A DNA stretch of 64,000 nt from Pseudomonas sp. PIC25 (GCF_002286785.1 NZ_MUJY01000039.1:1-64000), one strand, 5' to 3'. Shown: positions 29,786 to 44,057, counted from the first letter of the stretch. Notes: generated from the sequence alone by a model not told the origin. Translations and numbers: made by a program.

Positions 29786-30922
29786 TTGACTAAGCCAGCC
29801 ATACTCGCCCTTGCCGATGGCAGCATCTTTCGCGGCGAATCCATCGGCGCCGACGGTCAGACCGTCGGTGAGGTGGTGTTCAACACCGCCATGACCGGCT
29901 ATCAGGAAATCCTCACCGATCCTTCCTATGCCCAGCAGATCGTTACCCTGACTTACCCGCACATCGGCAACACCGGCACTACTCCGGAAGATGCCGAGGC
30001 CAACCGCGTCTGGGCTGCCGGCCTGGTCATTCGTGACCTGCCGCTGCTGGCCAGCAACTGGCGCAATAAGCAGTCTCTCCCCGAGTACCTGAAAGAGAAC
30101 GGTACCGTCGCCATCGCCGGTATCGATACTCGTCGCCTGACCCGCATCTTGCGCGAGAAGGGCTCGCAGAATGGCTGCATTCTCGCCGGCGAAGACGCCA
30201 CCGAGGAAAAGGCCCTGGAGCTGGCCCGCAGCTTCCCCGGCTTGAAGGGCATGGACCTCGCCAAGGAAGTGAGCTGCCGTGAGCGCTATGAGTGGCGCTC
30301 CAGCGTCTGGAGCCTGGCCACCGACAGCCATCCCGAAATCCCGGCCGAGCAGCTTCCCTACCATGTCGTTGCTTACGACTATGGCGTCAAGCTGAACATC
30401 CTGCGCATGCTGGTCGCCCGCGGTTGCCGCCTGACCGTGGTTCCCGCGCAGACCCCGGCCAGCGAGGTGCTGGCCCTGAATCCTGACGGCGTTTTCCTGT
30501 CCAACGGACCGGGTGATCCCGAGCCTTGCGATTATGCGATCAAGGCCATCCAAGACATCCTGGAAACCGATATTCCCGTATTCGGTATTTGCCTGGGCCA
30601 CCAGTTGCTCGCCCTGGCTTCCGGCGCCAGGACGGTGAAGATGGGTCATGGTCACCATGGTGCCAACCATCCGGTGCAGGACCTCGATACCGGTGTGGTG
30701 ATGATCACCAGCCAGAACCACGGTTTCGCCGTGGACGAGTCGACCCTGCCGGGCAACGTTCGCGCCATCCACAAGTCGCTGTTCGATGGCACTCTGCAAG
30801 GTATCGAGCGTACCGACAAGGTGGCTTTCAGCTTCCAGGGCCACCCCGAAGCCAGCCCCGGCCCGCATGACGTGGCCCCGCTGTTCGATCGCTTCATCGA
30901 AGCCATGGCCAAGCGCCGCTAA
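29786..30922 (+). CDS. carA: Carbamoyl-phosphate synthase small (glutaminase) subunit
   Basis: 378 residues from a TTG at 29786, chosen because GGGAGG lies 5 bp upstream and the resulting protein starts [13 protein letters not shown] like the known family. An in-frame GTG at 29756 lacks this. Catalytic triad Cys269 (FGICLGHQ), His353 and Glu355 ([11 protein letters not shown]). It hydrolyses glutamine and hands ammonia to CarB for arginine and pyrimidine synthesis. carB follows after 35 bp. Confidence 0.96.
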   Translation: MTKPAILALADGSIFRGESIGADGQTVGEVVFNTAMTGYQEILTDPSYAQQIVTLTYPHIGNTGTTPEDAEANRVWAAGLVIRDLPLLASNWRNKQSLPEYLKENGTVAIAGIDTRRLTRILREKGSQNGCILAGEDATEEKALELARSFPGLKGMDLAKEVSCRERYEWRSSVWSLATDSHPEIPAEQLPYHVVAYDYGVKLNILRMLVARGCRLTVVPAQTPASEVLALNPDGVFLSNGPGDPEPCDYAIKAIQDILETDIPVFGICLGHQLLALASGARTVKMGHGHHGANHPVQDLDTGVVMITSQNHGFAVDESTLPGNVRAIHKSLFDGTLQGIERTDKVAFSFQGHPEASPGPHDVAPLFDRFIEAMAKRR

Positions 30923-30957
30923 GCCTGCCGACTGACCCAAGGATTCGAGTAAGACAC

Positions 30958-34175
<3,218 letters not shown>

Positions 34176-34179
<4 letters not shown>

Positions 34180-34649
34180 GTAAATTCCCCATGACCGTCC
34201 AGGGCGCTCGTGCCCTGGAAGAAGAGCTGAAAATCCTGAAGGCCGAGCGGCCGAAGATCAGCCAGGCCATCGCCGAAGCGCGAGAGCTGGGCGATCTCAA
34301 GGAAAATGCCGAATACCATGCTGCCCGAGAGCAGCAGGGCTTGGCCGAGGCACGTATTCGCGATATCGAGGCCAAGCTGTCGAATGCCCACATCATTGAT
34401 GTGACCAGCATTCCGCACACTGGCAAGGTTATCTTCGGCACTACCGTCGATATCGCCAACTGCGAAACCGACGAGACTGTGACCTACCAGATCGTCGGTG
34501 ACGACGAGGCGGACATCAAAGCCGGCAAGCTGTCGGTCAGTTCACCCATCGCCCGCGCCTTGGTCGGCAAGGAAGAGGGTGACGTGGTCACAGTGAAGAC
34601 GCCGAGCGGTGTGGTCGAGTACGAGATTGTCGAAGTCCGCCATCTTTAA
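34176..34649 (+). CDS. greA: Transcription elongation factor GreA
   Basis: 157 residues. N-terminal coiled coil with the conserved [18 protein letters not shown] tip, which enters the RNA polymerase secondary channel, and a C-terminal FKBP-like domain ([17 protein letters not shown]). Stimulates cleavage of backtracked transcripts. The ATG overlaps the carB stop by 4 bases. Confidence 0.97.
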
Positions 34650-35061
34650 GCGCCCCTCGCGAGCAGGCAGCATCAGCTGGCAACTGGCCCAGACGTTCTG
34701 GGTCGGTGGCCTCTGGCTGCTGCATTTCGTGATGTTGCCTGCGTTGGGCAAGGTTGGCCTGGCGCCGCTGTTGATCGAGGATGTCGCCTCGGCACTCAGC
34801 CCGCTGATGGTGGGATTCGCGGCGTTCTGCGCAATGCTCCAGGCGCTGGTGCTGGTTCAGGTGGAGCGATTCTCGTCGCTCTGGCGGGACATGCGCGGTC
34901 AACTGTTGTTGACCGTCATGCTGATGGCGATCGTCTATTTCGTCGTGCGCGCAGGGCAATCGACTGCGACTTTCTGGCTGACCTTCAATTATCTGGTGCT
35001 CGCGTTCTGCGGACTGATGTTGGTTCTGCAGCCGGTTCCCGGGCAGGACGGCGGTCGCTAA
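34627..35061 (+). CDS. Small membrane protein (four predicted helices)
   Basis: 144 residues if the TTG at 34627 is used ([14 protein letters not shown]); a GTG at 34609 would add six. Either start overlaps the end of greA by 23-41 bp. Four hydrophobic helices ([69 protein letters not shown]). A gene of this kind follows greA in pseudomonads; I know no function. Confidence 0.75.
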   Translation: MSKSAIFKRPSRAGSISWQLAQTFWVGGLWLLHFVMLPALGKVGLAPLLIEDVASALSPLMVGFAAFCAMLQALVLVQVERFSSLWRDMRGQLLLTVMLMAIVYFVVRAGQSTATFWLTFNYLVLAFCGLMLVLQPVPGQDGGR

Positions 35062-35062
35062 G

Positions 35063-35084
35063 CCAGCCCGGCAGGCCGGGCTGG
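35063..35084. terminator. GC-rich hairpin between the convergent membrane gene and yhbY
   Basis: CCAGCCCGGC, AG, GCCGGGCTGG forms a perfect 10-bp stem right after the stop codon at 35061. No T run, so termination strength is uncertain. Confidence 0.45.
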
Positions 35085-35096
35085 CGGTAAAGCGAA

Positions 35097-35411
35097 TCAG
35101 ATGCCGGCGTAGCGGTGGATGTTGGAGAGGTTGCGATTCGGCTTGGGGTTCTTGCGATAGACCAGCGCCATCTTGCCGATGACTTGGACCAGCTCGCAGC
35201 CGCCGGCTTCGCACAGTTCGTCGATGAGTGCCCGGCGATCCTCGCGCTCGGTCAGCCGGAACTGCACCTTGATCAGTTCGTGATCGTTCAGCGCCCGGTC
35301 GAGTTCGGCCAGTACGCCTTCGGTCAAACCGTTTTCAGCCACGATCAATACCGGTTTCAGGTGGTGGCCGATAGATTTGAATTGTTTCTTCTGCTCTTGA
35401 GTGAGCGCCAT
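35097..35411 (-). CDS. yhbY: YhbY-family RNA-binding protein (CRM domain)
   Basis: 104 residues, a single CRM domain with the GxxG-type loop (AENGLTEGVLAELDRAL) and the conserved start MALTQEQKKQFKSIGHHLKP. Associates with the large ribosomal subunit precursor in E. coli. Divergent from rlmE across 86 bp. Confidence 0.92.
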   Translation of the reverse strand: MALTQEQKKQFKSIGHHLKPVLIVAENGLTEGVLAELDRALNDHELIKVQFRLTEREDRRALIDELCEAGGCELVQVIGKMALVYRKNPKPNRNLSNIHRYAGI

Positions 35412-35497
35412 AATCTGACCCCTGCGTCTGATCGTATGAAAAAGCGGCGTAGTTTACCCGAGCGATCCGGGAGCGCCCAGTCAAACACGAGGTAACC

Positions 35498-36121
35498 GTG
35501 GCCCGTTCCAAGACTAGCCAGCGCTGGCTGAAAGAACACTTCGACGACCCCTACGTCAAAATGGCGCAAAAGGACGGGTACCGTTCGCGTGCCAGTTACA
35601 AGCTGCTGGAAATCCAGGAGAAGGACCGGATTCTGCGCCCCGGCATGACCGTTGTCGATCTGGGGGCCGCTCCGGGCGGCTGGTCCCAAGTGACCAGCCG
35701 GGTGATCGGGGATCGCGGGCGGTTGATCGCTTCGGACATCCTGGAGATGGACAGTATTCCGGATGTCACCTTCATCCAGGGCGACTTCACCGAGGATGAA
35801 GTCTTTGCGCGTATCCTGGAGGCCATCGGGGATAGTCCGGTAGACCTTGTGATTTCCGACATGGCCCCCAATATGAGTGGTGTAAGGGCTGCGGACCAGC
35901 CGAGAGCCATGTACCTATGCGAACTCGCGTTGGATCTGGCTGGCCGGGTCTTGCGCCCTGGCGGTGATTTTCTGATCAAGATTTTCCAGGGAGAGGGTTT
36001 CGACCTTTATCACAAGCAGGTTCGCGAGATGTTCGAGAAAGTGCAGATGCGTAAACCACTTTCGTCCCGTGACCGTTCCAGGGAGCAGTATCTTCTGGCT
36101 CGAGGTTATCGTGGCGCGTGA
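35498..36121 (+). CDS. rlmE: 23S rRNA 2'-O-methyltransferase (U2552)
   Basis: 207 residues; GTG start with GAGGT upstream. SAM-binding [13 protein letters not shown] and the catalytic tetrad Lys35, Asp121, Lys161, Glu196 of the RrmJ/FtsJ family. It methylates U2552 in the peptidyl-transferase A loop and is heat-induced in E. coli. ftsH follows after 178 bp in which I see no gene, only a weak CCTTCG/CGAAGG pairing. Confidence 0.96.
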   Translation: MARSKTSQRWLKEHFDDPYVKMAQKDGYRSRASYKLLEIQEKDRILRPGMTVVDLGAAPGGWSQVTSRVIGDRGRLIASDILEMDSIPDVTFIQGDFTEDEVFARILEAIGDSPVDLVISDMAPNMSGVRAADQPRAMYLCELALDLAGRVLRPGGDFLIKIFQGEGFDLYHKQVREMFEKVQMRKPLSSRDRSREQYLLARGYRGA

Positions 36122-36299
36122 GTGCAACGGATAGTGGCTACCTTCGGTCTGAATGATAGAGCCGTTATATCGAAGGGTTCATAAAGGGTTACAGACGATG
36201 CCTGCCGACGATGCAGGATGTGTAGTAAGTTAGGCTGGTGGATGAACCAGTCGTCATGCGGGGGCGGTTACGGGCCGGCCTGCTTCAGAGGGTAGCTAA

Positions 36300-38222
36300 T
36301 TGAACGATATGGCAAAGAACCTGATCCTGTGGCTGATCATTGCGGCAGTCCTGGTGACGGTGATGAACAACTTCTCCAGCCCGAGCGAACCGCAGACGCT
36401 GAATTACTCGGAATTCATCGAGCAGGTCAAAGAAGGCAAGGTGGAGCGCGTGACGGTCGATGGCTACGTCATCACCGGCAAGCGCACCGATGGCGATAGC
36501 TTCAAGACCATCCGGCCCGCGATTCAGGATGGCGGTCTGATCGGCGATCTGATCGATAACAACGTGATCATCGAAGGCAAGCAGCCCGAGCAACAGAGCA
36601 TCTGGACGCAGTTGCTGGTCGCGAGCTTCCCAATTCTCGTGATCATCGCCGTGTTCATGTTCTTCATGCGGCAAATGCAAGGCGGAGCAGGCGGCAAGGG
36701 CGGTCCGATGAGCTTCGGCAAGAGCAAGGCGCGCTTGCTGTCCGAAGATCAGGTCAAGACGACTTTTGCGGACGTCGCTGGGTGCGACGAGGCCAAGGAA
36801 GAAGTCAGCGAGCTGGTGGAGTTTCTTCGCGATCCCGGCAAATTTCAGCGCCTGGGAGGCCGGATTCCTCGCGGCGTGCTGATGGTCGGCCCGCCCGGTA
36901 CCGGTAAGACCCTGCTGGCCAAGGCTATCGCAGGTGAGGCCAAGGTGCCGTTCTTCACGATTTCCGGTTCTGACTTCGTCGAGATGTTCGTCGGTGTTGG
37001 TGCCTCTCGTGTTCGCGATATGTTCGAGCAGGCGAAGAAGCACGCGCCCTGCATCATTTTCATCGACGAGATCGACGCCGTTGGCCGTCATCGTGGCGCC
37101 GGCCTAGGTGGTGGTCATGATGAGCGTGAGCAGACCCTCAACCAGTTGCTGGTGGAAATGGACGGCTTCGAGATGAATGACGGCATCATCGTCATCGCCG
37201 CCACCAACCGCCCTGATGTGCTCGATCCGGCGCTTCTTCGTCCCGGCCGCTTCGACCGTCAGGTCGTGGTTGGGCTGCCGGATATCCGTGGTCGCGAGCA
37301 GATTTTGAAAGTGCACATGCGCAAGGTGCCGGTGGGCGAGAACGTCAACCCGGCTGTCATCGCACGTGGCACCCCCGGTTTCTCCGGTGCCGACCTGGCC
37401 AATCTGGTCAACGAAGCGTCGCTGTTCGCCGCTCGTGCCAACAAGCGCATCGTCGATATGCGTGAGTTCGAGTTGGCCAAGGACAAGATCATGATGGGCG
37501 CCGAGCGCAAATCCATGGTGATGTCCGAAAAAGAGAAGCTGAACACGGCTTACCACGAGGCCGGCCATGCCATCGTGGGTCGCCTGGTTCCCGAGCACGA
37601 TCCTGTCTACAAGGTTTCGATTATTCCTCGGGGACGTGCACTGGGTGTGACCATGTTCCTTCCGGAGGAGGATCGTTACAGCCTGTCGAAGCGTGCATTG
37701 ATTAGCCAGATCTGTTCGCTGTTCGGTGGTCGTATCGCCGAAGAAATGACGTTGGGCTTCGAGGGCGTGACCACGGGGGCTTCCAACGACATCATGCGGG
37801 CGACCCAACTGGCGCGGAACATGGTGACCAAGTGGGGCTTGTCGGAAAAGCTCGGTCCGCTGATGTATGCGGAAGAAGAGGGCGAAGTGTTCCTGGGACG
37901 TAGTGCCGGTAGCCAGCACACCAATGTTTCCGCGGAAACGGCCAAGCTGATCGATCAGGAAGTGCGCAGCATCATCGATCAGTGTTATGGCACCGCCAAG
38001 CAGTTGCTGGTGGAGAATCGCGACAAGCTGGACATGATGGCCGAGGCGTTGATGAAATACGAAACCATCGACTCCGAGCAGATCGACGACATCATGGCTG
38101 GTCGTCCTCCGCGCGAGCCGCGTGACTGGCAGGGTGGTTCAGGCACGTCCGGTACACCGACTCCCCGTGAAGAAGCTGACCGCCCGGAAGCCCCCATTGG
38201 CGGACCTGCCGGCGAACATTAA
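36300..38222 (+). CDS. ftsH: ATP-dependent zinc metalloprotease FtsH
   Basis: 640 residues from a TTG at 36300, which has AGAGGG 7 bp upstream; the ATG at 36309 is too far from it. Membrane helices at about 7-22 and 104-123 with a periplasmic part between; AAA+ domain with Walker A GPPGTGKT at 197-204; zinc protease HEAGH at 419-423. It degrades membrane proteins and short-lived regulators such as sigma-32 and LpxC. folP starts 9 bp after the stop. Confidence 0.97.
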   Translation: MNDMAKNLILWLIIAAVLVTVMNNFSSPSEPQTLNYSEFIEQVKEGKVERVTVDGYVITGKRTDGDSFKTIRPAIQDGGLIGDLIDNNVIIEGKQPEQQSIWTQLLVASFPILVIIAVFMFFMRQMQGGAGGKGGPMSFGKSKARLLSEDQVKTTFADVAGCDEAKEEVSELVEFLRDPGKFQRLGGRIPRGVLMVGPPGTGKTLLAKAIAGEAKVPFFTISGSDFVEMFVGVGASRVRDMFEQAKKHAPCIIFIDEIDAVGRHRGAGLGGGHDEREQTLNQLLVEMDGFEMNDGIIVIAATNRPDVLDPALLRPGRFDRQVVVGLPDIRGREQILKVHMRKVPVGENVNPAVIARGTPGFSGADLANLVNEASLFAARANKRIVDMREFELAKDKIMMGAERKSMVMSEKEKLNTAYHEAGHAIVGRLVPEHDPVYKVSIIPRGRALGVTMFLPEEDRYSLSKRALISQICSLFGGRIAEEMTLGFEGVTTGASNDIMRATQLARNMVTKWGLSEKLGPLMYAEEEGEVFLGRSAGSQHTNVSAETAKLIDQEVRSIIDQCYGTAKQLLVENRDKLDMMAEALMKYETIDSEQIDDIMAGRPPREPRDWQGGSGTSGTPTPREEADRPEAPIGGPAGEH

Positions 38223-38231
38223 GGTTTCGCG

Positions 38232-39083
38232 ATGACATCTGCGCTGTACCCGACCCGGTTGCCTTGTGGCAACCGGGTTCTTGATTTATCCCGTCCACAA
38301 GTGATGGGGATTCTCAACGTCACCCCCGATTCTTTTTCCGATGGCGGTCGTTTCGATCGACGCGACGCGGCATTGCGTCATGCCGAGGCGATGGTCAAGG
38401 CTGGCGCGGCGCTGGTGGATGTCGGCGGGGAGTCCACGCGTCCCGGGGCGCGTCCGGTGTCGCCTGTCGAGGAATTGGAGCGTGTCGCTCCGGTCGTCGA
38501 AGCCATCGCAGCCGAGCTGGATGTCATTATCTCCGTCGACACCTCGACTCCCGCTGTGATGCGTGAGTGCGCGCGATTGGGTGCTGGTTTGATCAATGAC
38601 GTGCGCTCTCTGCGTCGCGAGGGTGCTTTGGACGCTGCGGCTGCTACCGGGCTACCGGTCTGTCTGATGCATATGCGGGGCGAGCCGGGCACCATGCAGG
38701 AAAACCCTCAATACGAGGATGTCGCCAAAGAGGTTGCGGCCTTCTTGCGCGAGAGAACCGAAGCCTGCGCTGCGGCGGGGATTTCCAGCGAGAGAGTGAT
38801 CTTGGACCCGGGGTTTGGGTTCGCCAAGAATCTTTCCCACAATCTCAGCCTGTTCAAGCACATACAGGTTTTGCATGAGTTGGGGCGTCCACTGCTGGTG
38901 GGGGTGTCCCGCAAGAGCATGATCGGACAGGTTCTTGGTAAGGACGTGGGCGAGCGTCTTTATGGCAGTCTGGCCCTCGCTGCCCTGGCGGTGGCGAAAG
39001 GGGCTCGTATCCTGCGCGTCCATGATGTGGCCGAAACGGTTGATGTGGTGGCCATGATCGCTGCGGTGGAAGCGGCGGAATAA
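38232..39083 (+). CDS. folP: Dihydropteroate synthase
   Basis: 283 residues. Pterin and pABA motifs [28 protein letters not shown] and [12 protein letters not shown]; the sulfonamide-binding loop is normal. It joins pABA to the pterin pyrophosphate in folate synthesis. Followed by glmM after 17 bp, as in many gammaproteobacteria. Confidence 0.97.
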   Translation: MTSALYPTRLPCGNRVLDLSRPQVMGILNVTPDSFSDGGRFDRRDAALRHAEAMVKAGAALVDVGGESTRPGARPVSPVEELERVAPVVEAIAAELDVIISVDTSTPAVMRECARLGAGLINDVRSLRREGALDAAAATGLPVCLMHMRGEPGTMQENPQYEDVAKEVAAFLRERTEACAAAGISSERVILDPGFGFAKNLSHNLSLFKHIQVLHELGRPLLVGVSRKSMIGQVLGKDVGERLYGSLALAALAVAKGARILRVHDVAETVDVVAMIAAVEAAE

Positions 39084-39100
39084 CAAAGAGGGACCCTCGT

Positions 39101-40438
39101 ATGGGCAGAAAATATTTTGGCACCGATGGTATTCGTGGCCATGTCGGCCAGTTCCCGATCACACCGGATTTCATGCTGAAGCTGGGCTGGGCGGCGGGCA
39201 TGGCTTTCCGCAAGCAAGGCCGCTGCCGAATTCTGATCGGCAAGGACACGCGAATTTCCGGGTATATGTTCGAGTCGGCGCTCGAGGCTGGTCTGTCCGC
39301 TGCCGGGGCGGATGTGATGCTGCTGGGGCCCATGCCGACACCAGCTATCGCTTACCTGACCCGGACCTTCCATGCCGAAGCGGGCATCGTCATCAGTGCC
39401 TCGCATAATCCGCACCACGACAATGGCATCAAGTTCTTTTCCGGTCAGGGCACCAAGCTACCGGATGAAGTCGAGTCGATGATCGAGGAATTGCTGGATC
39501 AGCCGATGACTGTCGTCGAGTCGGCTCAGCTCGGTAAGGTGTCGCGCATCAACGACGCTGCAGGTCGTTATATCGAGTTCTGCAAGAGCAGTGTGCCAAG
39601 CAGCACCGATTTCGCTGGACTGAAACTGGTCATCGATTGCGCCCATGGCGCCACCTATAAAGTCGCCCCCAGCGTGTTCCGCGAGCTTGGGGCCCATGTT
39701 TCCGTGCTTTCAGCACAACCCAATGGGCTCAACATCAACGATCAGTGCGGCTCCACCCATATGGAAGCATTGCAGGCTGAAGTGGTGGCTCAGCAGGCCG
39801 ATCTCGGCATCGCTTTCGATGGCGATGGGGATCGCGTTCTGATGGTCGATCATACCGGCAGCGTAGTGGATGGTGACGAGCTTCTATACCTGATCGCGCG
39901 CGACCTGATGGAGCGAGGCAAGCTTCAGGGCGGTGTGGTAGGAACCCTGATGAGCAATCTGGGGCTCGAGTTGGCGCTCGAGGAACTGAATATCCCCTTC
40001 GTCCGCGCCAAGGTGGGCGATCGCTACGTGATGGCTGAGTTGCTTGCTCGCAACTGGCAACTGGGAGGGGAGAATTCGGGGCACCTGGTCTGCTGTCAGC
40101 ACACGACTACGGGAGACGCCATCATTGCGGCGTTGCAGGTGCTCCTGGCACTCAGACGCCGGGGGCAGACGCTCGCCGAGTCGCGCCAGGGGTTGCGTAA
40201 GTGCCCGCAAGTGCTGGTCAATGTGCGCTTTGGTGGCGGAGAGGACCCGGTCGAGCATCCGGCTGTTCAGGAGGCCTGTGCGCGAGTGACCGAGCGAATG
40301 GCCGGTCGGGGGCGGGTGCTGTTGCGCAAGTCCGGGACGGAGCCGTTGGTGCGGGTCATGGTCGAGGGTGACGACGAGGCGCAGGTTAGGGGATATGCCG
40401 ATGAATTGGCGAAGCTCGTTTCTTCGGTATGTGCTTGA
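39101..40438 (+). CDS. glmM: Phosphoglucosamine mutase
   Basis: 445 residues. Active-site Ser101 in [12 protein letters not shown], which carries phosphate in the catalytic cycle, and metal-binding DGDGDR. Converts glucosamine-6-phosphate to glucosamine-1-phosphate for UDP-GlcNAc and the cell wall. The gap to tpiA (65 bp) holds no evident terminator. Confidence 0.97.
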   Translation: MGRKYFGTDGIRGHVGQFPITPDFMLKLGWAAGMAFRKQGRCRILIGKDTRISGYMFESALEAGLSAAGADVMLLGPMPTPAIAYLTRTFHAEAGIVISASHNPHHDNGIKFFSGQGTKLPDEVESMIEELLDQPMTVVESAQLGKVSRINDAAGRYIEFCKSSVPSSTDFAGLKLVIDCAHGATYKVAPSVFRELGAHVSVLSAQPNGLNINDQCGSTHMEALQAEVVAQQADLGIAFDGDGDRVLMVDHTGSVVDGDELLYLIARDLMERGKLQGGVVGTLMSNLGLELALEELNIPFVRAKVGDRYVMAELLARNWQLGGENSGHLVCCQHTTTGDAIIAALQVLLALRRRGQTLAESRQGLRKCPQVLVNVRFGGGEDPVEHPAVQEACARVTERMAGRGRVLLRKSGTEPLVRVMVEGDDEAQVRGYADELAKLVSSVCA

Positions 40439-40503
40439 TTTGGCTTGCTAGTTGTTTTGCTCTTGGGTAACATCTGCGCCCACTTTGATCGACGAGGTAC
40501 AGC

Positions 40504-41259
40504 ATGCGTCGCCCCCTGGTAGCTGGTAACTGGAAAATGCACGGTACCCGCGCCAGCGTCGCAGAGCTTCTCGATGGTCTACGCCAGGTGGCCGTGCCAA
40601 ATGGTGTCGAGGTTGCAGTGCTTCCGCCGTTTCTGTTCATCGGTCAAGCGCTTAACGCGTTGGCAGGTAGCTCAATTGCTATCGGTGCTCAGAACTGTGC
40701 GGAAGAGGCTCAGCAGGGTGCGCTGACGGGTGAAATCGCAGCGAGTCAACTGGCGGATGCCGGTTGTGCATGGGTTTTGGTTGGTCACTCCGAGCGTCGC
40801 CTGATCATAGGTGAGCGGGACGAGCAGGTTATTCGTAAGTTTTCGGCGATTCAGTCTGTTGGGCTTCAGCCGGTGCTCTGTGTAGGGGAGACCTTGGAGC
40901 AGCGGGAGGCCGGCAAGACTCTTGAGGTTGTCGGCCAGCAGTTGGCCTGTGTGGTTGAATCGCTGGGTGTTGCTGTGTTCGAGCGGGCAGTTGTGGCTTA
41001 TGAGCCTGTCTGGGCTATCGGGACCGGGCTGACCGCAACGCCGCAGCAGGCTCAGGAAGTACATGCGGCAATACGTGCGCAACTGGCGGCAGAAGATGCC
41101 GGGGTGGCGCGGGCTGTAAGAATTCTCTACGGCGGCAGCGTAAAAGCGGCCAATGCGGCTGAATTGTTCGGCATGCCGGACATCGATGGGGGGCTCATTG
41201 GTGGGGCTTCCCTGAATGCGGATGAGTTCGGCGCTATCTGTTGCGCCGCGGGAAGCTGA
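40504..41259 (+). CDS. tpiA: Triosephosphate isomerase
   Basis: 251 residues. Catalytic Lys11 (NWKMH), His95 (GHSERR) and Glu167 ([11 protein letters not shown]), plus the phosphate loop [11 protein letters not shown]. Interconverts dihydroxyacetone phosphate and glyceraldehyde-3-phosphate. It shares composition with secG, which starts 4 bp later. Confidence 0.97.
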   Translation: MRRPLVAGNWKMHGTRASVAELLDGLRQVAVPNGVEVAVLPPFLFIGQALNALAGSSIAIGAQNCAEEAQQGALTGEIAASQLADAGCAWVLVGHSERRLIIGERDEQVIRKFSAIQSVGLQPVLCVGETLEQREAGKTLEVVGQQLACVVESLGVAVFERAVVAYEPVWAIGTGLTATPQQAQEVHAAIRAQLAAEDAGVARAVRILYGGSVKAANAAELFGMPDIDGGLIGGASLNADEFGAICCAAGS

Positions 41260-41263
41260 AGAG

Positions 41264-41647
41264 ATGCTGGAAACAGTCGTTATCGTTATTCATCTGCTAG
41301 GTGCGCTGGGTGTTGTTGCCCTGGTTCTGCTGCAGCAGGGGAAGGGGGCTGATGCAGGCGCCTCTTTTGGTTCGGGTGCTTCCGCTACCGTTTTTGGTAG
41401 CCAAGGTTCCGCTACCTTTTTGAGTCGTTTTACTGCTATACTTGCCACCGTTTTTTTCTTGACTAGCCTGGGTTTGGCGTTTTTTGCTAAAGAAAAGGCT
41501 AATGCACTGAGCGGTGCGGGGCTGCCGGATCCGGCAGTCATGGAAGTTCAAGAGAAGAAGCCGGCGGCGGATGACGTCCCGGTGCTCCAAGAGCAAAAGC
41601 CGGCGGATAATTCCGCAGATGTGCCGCAGGCTCCGGAGCAGAAGTAA
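41264..41647 (+). CDS. secG: Preprotein translocase subunit SecG
   Basis: 127 residues from the ATG 4 bp after tpiA; an in-frame start at 41216 lies in tpiA. Two helices ([19 protein letters not shown] and [23 protein letters not shown]) joined by a [20 protein letters not shown] loop, typical of SecG, and a longer Pro/Lys/Glu-rich tail. Part of the SecYEG channel. tRNA-Leu begins 8 bp after the stop. Confidence 0.96.
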   Translation: MLETVVIVIHLLGALGVVALVLLQQGKGADAGASFGSGASATVFGSQGSATFLSRFTAILATVFFLTSLGLAFFAKEKANALSGAGLPDPAVMEVQEKKPAADDVPVLQEQKPADNSADVPQAPEQK

Positions 41648-41655
41648 AGGTTTTT

Positions 41656-41741
41656 GCCGAGGTGGTGGAATTGGTAGACACGCTACCTTGAGGTGGTAGT
41701 GGCCATAGGCTGTAGGGGTTCGAGTCCCCTCCTCGGTACCA
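41656..41741 (+). tRNA. tRNA-Leu (GAG)
   Basis: 86 nt including encoded CCA. Acceptor GCCGAGG/CCTCGGT, anticodon stem CTACC/GGTAG with loop TTGAGGT (anticodon GAG), long variable arm, T arm GGGGTTCGAGTCCCC. Only 8 bp from secG, so probably co-transcribed with tpiA-secG and cut out. Confidence 0.97.
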
Positions 41742-41743
41742 AA

Positions 41744-41778
41744 AACAAGAGGCCCGCTGCATCGCGGGCCTTCTTGTT
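41744..41778 (+). terminator. Terminator after tRNA-Leu
   Basis: AACAAGA.GGCCCGC and GCGGGCC.TTCTTGTT pair around TGCATC, a 14-bp imperfect stem with T-rich 3' side. Confidence 0.6.
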
Positions 41779-41791
41779 GGCGGAGGTTCGG

Positions 41792-41820
41792 TTGACCCGC
41801 AATGGGGGTGGCCGTATACT
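41792..41820 (+). promoter_or_regulatory. Sigma-70 promoter of tRNA-fMet
   Basis: TTGACC, an exact 17-bp spacer and TATACT precede the tRNA by 16 bp. It may also drive rimP-nusA-infB past the hairpins that follow. Confidence 0.8.
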
Positions 41821-41836
41821 TTCGCCCCAGCTTTGA

Positions 41837-41913
<77 letters not shown>

Positions 41914-41923
41914 GTTGTAGCAG

Positions 41924-41945
41924 AGCCCCTTTTAAGGGGCTTTTT
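41924..41945 (+). terminator. Terminator-like hairpin 1 after tRNA-fMet
   Basis: AGCCCCT, a TTTAA-type loop and AGGGGCT are followed by TTTTT. Confidence 0.75.
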
Positions 41946-41961
41946 GTTAGCTGGGACAATT

Positions 41962-41986
41962 ACCGCCCGCCTTCTGGGGGCGGTTT
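41962..41986 (+). terminator. Terminator-like hairpin 2 before rimP
   Basis: ACCGCCC and GGGCGGT pair around nine bases, followed by a weak TTTG run. Confidence 0.5.
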
Positions 41987-41992
41987 GTACGG

Positions 41993-42014
41993 ATGGGCGT
42001 TTCGCCCATTTTTT
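41993..42014 (+). terminator. Terminator-like hairpin 3 before rimP
   Basis: ATGGGCG, TTT and CGCCCAT are followed by TTTTTT, only about 28 bp before the rimP start. With hairpins 1 and 2 it should limit read-through into the nusA operon. Confidence 0.7.
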
Positions 42015-42042
42015 ATTTGCACAGCATGCGCGAGGGGTTCAG

Positions 42043-42501
42043 GTGTCGAGCAAGCTAGAACAGTTGCAGGCCTTGTTGGCCCCGGTGGTCGAGGCTCTCG
42101 GTTACCAATGCTGGGGTATCGAATTCCTATCCCAAGGGCGACATTCGCTTTTGCGGGTCTACATCGATCATGCCAATGGCATTCTGGTGGATGACTGCGA
42201 GAAGGTCAGCCGCCAGGTAAGCAGTGTTCTGGATGTCGAGGATCCGATCAGTAGCGAATACACCCTCGAGGTTTCTTCGCCGGGCATGGACCGGCCGCTG
42301 TTTACCCTGGAGCAGTACGCTGCCCATGCTGGTGAACAGGTGAAGATCAAGTTGCGCTCGCCGTTCGAGGGACGCCGCAACTTTCAGGGCCTCCTCCGCG
42401 GTGTGGAGGAGCAGGACGTGGTGGTGCTGGTGGATGACCACGAATACCTGTTGCCGATCGACATGATCGACAAGGCCAACATCATTCCCCGTTTTGACTG
42501 A
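42043..42501 (+). CDS. rimP: Ribosome maturation factor RimP
   Basis: 152 residues from a GTG at 42043 with GAGGGG 6 bp upstream; earlier in-frame starts fall in the tRNA. Typical segments [22 protein letters not shown] and [12 protein letters not shown]. Helps 30S assembly. First gene of the rimP-nusA-infB-rbfA-truB-rpsO-pnp cluster. Confidence 0.95.
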   Translation: MSSKLEQLQALLAPVVEALGYQCWGIEFLSQGRHSLLRVYIDHANGILVDDCEKVSRQVSSVLDVEDPISSEYTLEVSSPGMDRPLFTLEQYAAHAGEQVKIKLRSPFEGRRNFQGLLRGVEEQDVVVLVDDHEYLLPIDMIDKANIIPRFD

Positions 42502-42548
42502 GACGCGGATCCCGCGGATCCAATGGATTGCGAAAGGCGAGGCGTACG

Positions 42549-44030
42549 ATGAGCAAAGAAGTACTGCTGGTTGTTGAGTCGGTGTCCAATGAAAAGGGCG
42601 TGCCGGCTGGTGTGATTTTCGAAGCCTTGGAGCTGGCGTTGGCCACGGCGACCAAGAAGCGTTTCGAGGAAGAAGTTGACTTGCGTGTGTCGATCAATCG
42701 CCACACTGGCAGCTACGAGACGTTCCGGCGCTGGACTGTGGTCGACGAGGAGGCGTTGGAAAACCCTGCCGCCGAACTCACCGTCGAGCAGGCTCAAGAG
42801 CAACAGCCGGGCGCGAAGCTGGGCGATGTGATCGAAGAAAAGATCGAGTCCATCGAGTTCGGCCGTATCGCTGCGCAAACTGCCAAGCAGGTTATCGTGC
42901 AGAAGGTTCGCGAAGCAGAGCGTGCCCAGGTGGTCGAGGCTTATCGCGAGCGTCTCGGCGATATCATTTCCGGTACCGTGAAGAAGGTCACCCGGGACAA
43001 TGTCATCGTCGATCTGGGCAACAATGCGGAAGCTCTGCTGGCGCGCGAAGACATCATTCCGCGTGAGACTTTCCGGGTTGGGGCGCGGGTGCGTGCGCTG
43101 CTGAAGGAAATCCGTACCGAGAATCGCGGTCCGCAGTTGATTCTGTCGCGCACCGCGCCGCAGATGCTGATCGAGCTGTTCCGCATCGAAGTACCGGAAA
43201 TCGCCGAAGAATTGATCGAAGTGATGGCTGCTTCCCGCGATCCGGGCTCGCGCGCCAAGATCGCCGTCCGCTCCAAGGACAAGCGTATCGACCCGCAGGG
43301 TGCCTGTATCGGCATGCGCGGCTCGCGTGTCCAAGCCGTTTCGGGTGAGCTGGGTGGTGAGCGCGTCGACATCGTGCTGTGGGATGAAAACCCGGCTCAG
43401 TTCGTGATCAACGCCATGGCTCCGGCCGAAGTGGCGGCGATCATCGTCGATGAAGATGCCCATGCTATGGACATTGCGGTCGCCGAAGACAACCTGGCCC
43501 AGGCCATTGGTCGCGGCGGTCAGAATGTTCGCCTCGCCAGCCAACTGACTGGCTGGACGCTGAACGTGATGACTGAGGCGGATATCCAGGCCAAGCAGCA
43601 AGCCGAGACCGGCGATATCCTGCAGCGTTTCATCGACGAGCTGGATGTCGACGAGGAGTTGGCCCAAGTGCTGGTGGAAGAGGGCTTCACCAGTCTGGAA
43701 GAGATCGCCTACGTTCCGATGGAAGAGATGCTCAATATCGATGGCTTCGACGAGGACATCGTCAATGAGCTGCGAGCCCGAGCCAAGGACCGTCTGCTGA
43801 CCAAAGCCATCGCCACCGAAGAAAAGCTGGCGGACGTACAGCCGGCCGAGGATCTTCTGGCCCTCGAAGGGATGGACAAGGAGCTGGCGGTGGAGTTGGC
43901 GATGCGTGGCGTAGCCACCCGAGAAGACCTGGCTGAGCAGTCGATCGACGACCTGCTCGAGATCGACGGCATGGATGAAGAACGTGCCGGCAAGCTGATC
44001 ATGGCCGCTCGAGCCCATTGGTTCGAGTAA
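42549..44030 (+). CDS. nusA: Transcription termination/antitermination factor NusA
   Basis: 493 residues, from ATG 42549. RNA-polymerase-binding N-terminus, S1 domain (about 137-200, [23 protein letters not shown]), two KH domains (about 230-345), then two acidic helix-hairpin-helix repeats at the C-terminus. Modulates pausing and termination; known to repress its own operon in E. coli, which fits the hairpin run upstream of rimP. Confidence 0.97.
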   Translation: MSKEVLLVVESVSNEKGVPAGVIFEALELALATATKKRFEEEVDLRVSINRHTGSYETFRRWTVVDEEALENPAAELTVEQAQEQQPGAKLGDVIEEKIESIEFGRIAAQTAKQVIVQKVREAERAQVVEAYRERLGDIISGTVKKVTRDNVIVDLGNNAEALLAREDIIPRETFRVGARVRALLKEIRTENRGPQLILSRTAPQMLIELFRIEVPEIAEELIEVMAASRDPGSRAKIAVRSKDKRIDPQGACIGMRGSRVQAVSGELGGERVDIVLWDENPAQFVINAMAPAEVAAIIVDEDAHAMDIAVAEDNLAQAIGRGGQNVRLASQLTGWTLNVMTEADIQAKQQAETGDILQRFIDELDVDEELAQVLVEEGFTSLEEIAYVPMEEMLNIDGFDEDIVNELRARAKDRLLTKAIATEEKLADVQPAEDLLALEGMDKELAVELAMRGVATREDLAEQSIDDLLEIDGMDEERAGKLIMAARAHWFE

Positions 44031-44057
44031 GCAGTTACGGCCTGAGGAGAGAGATGC

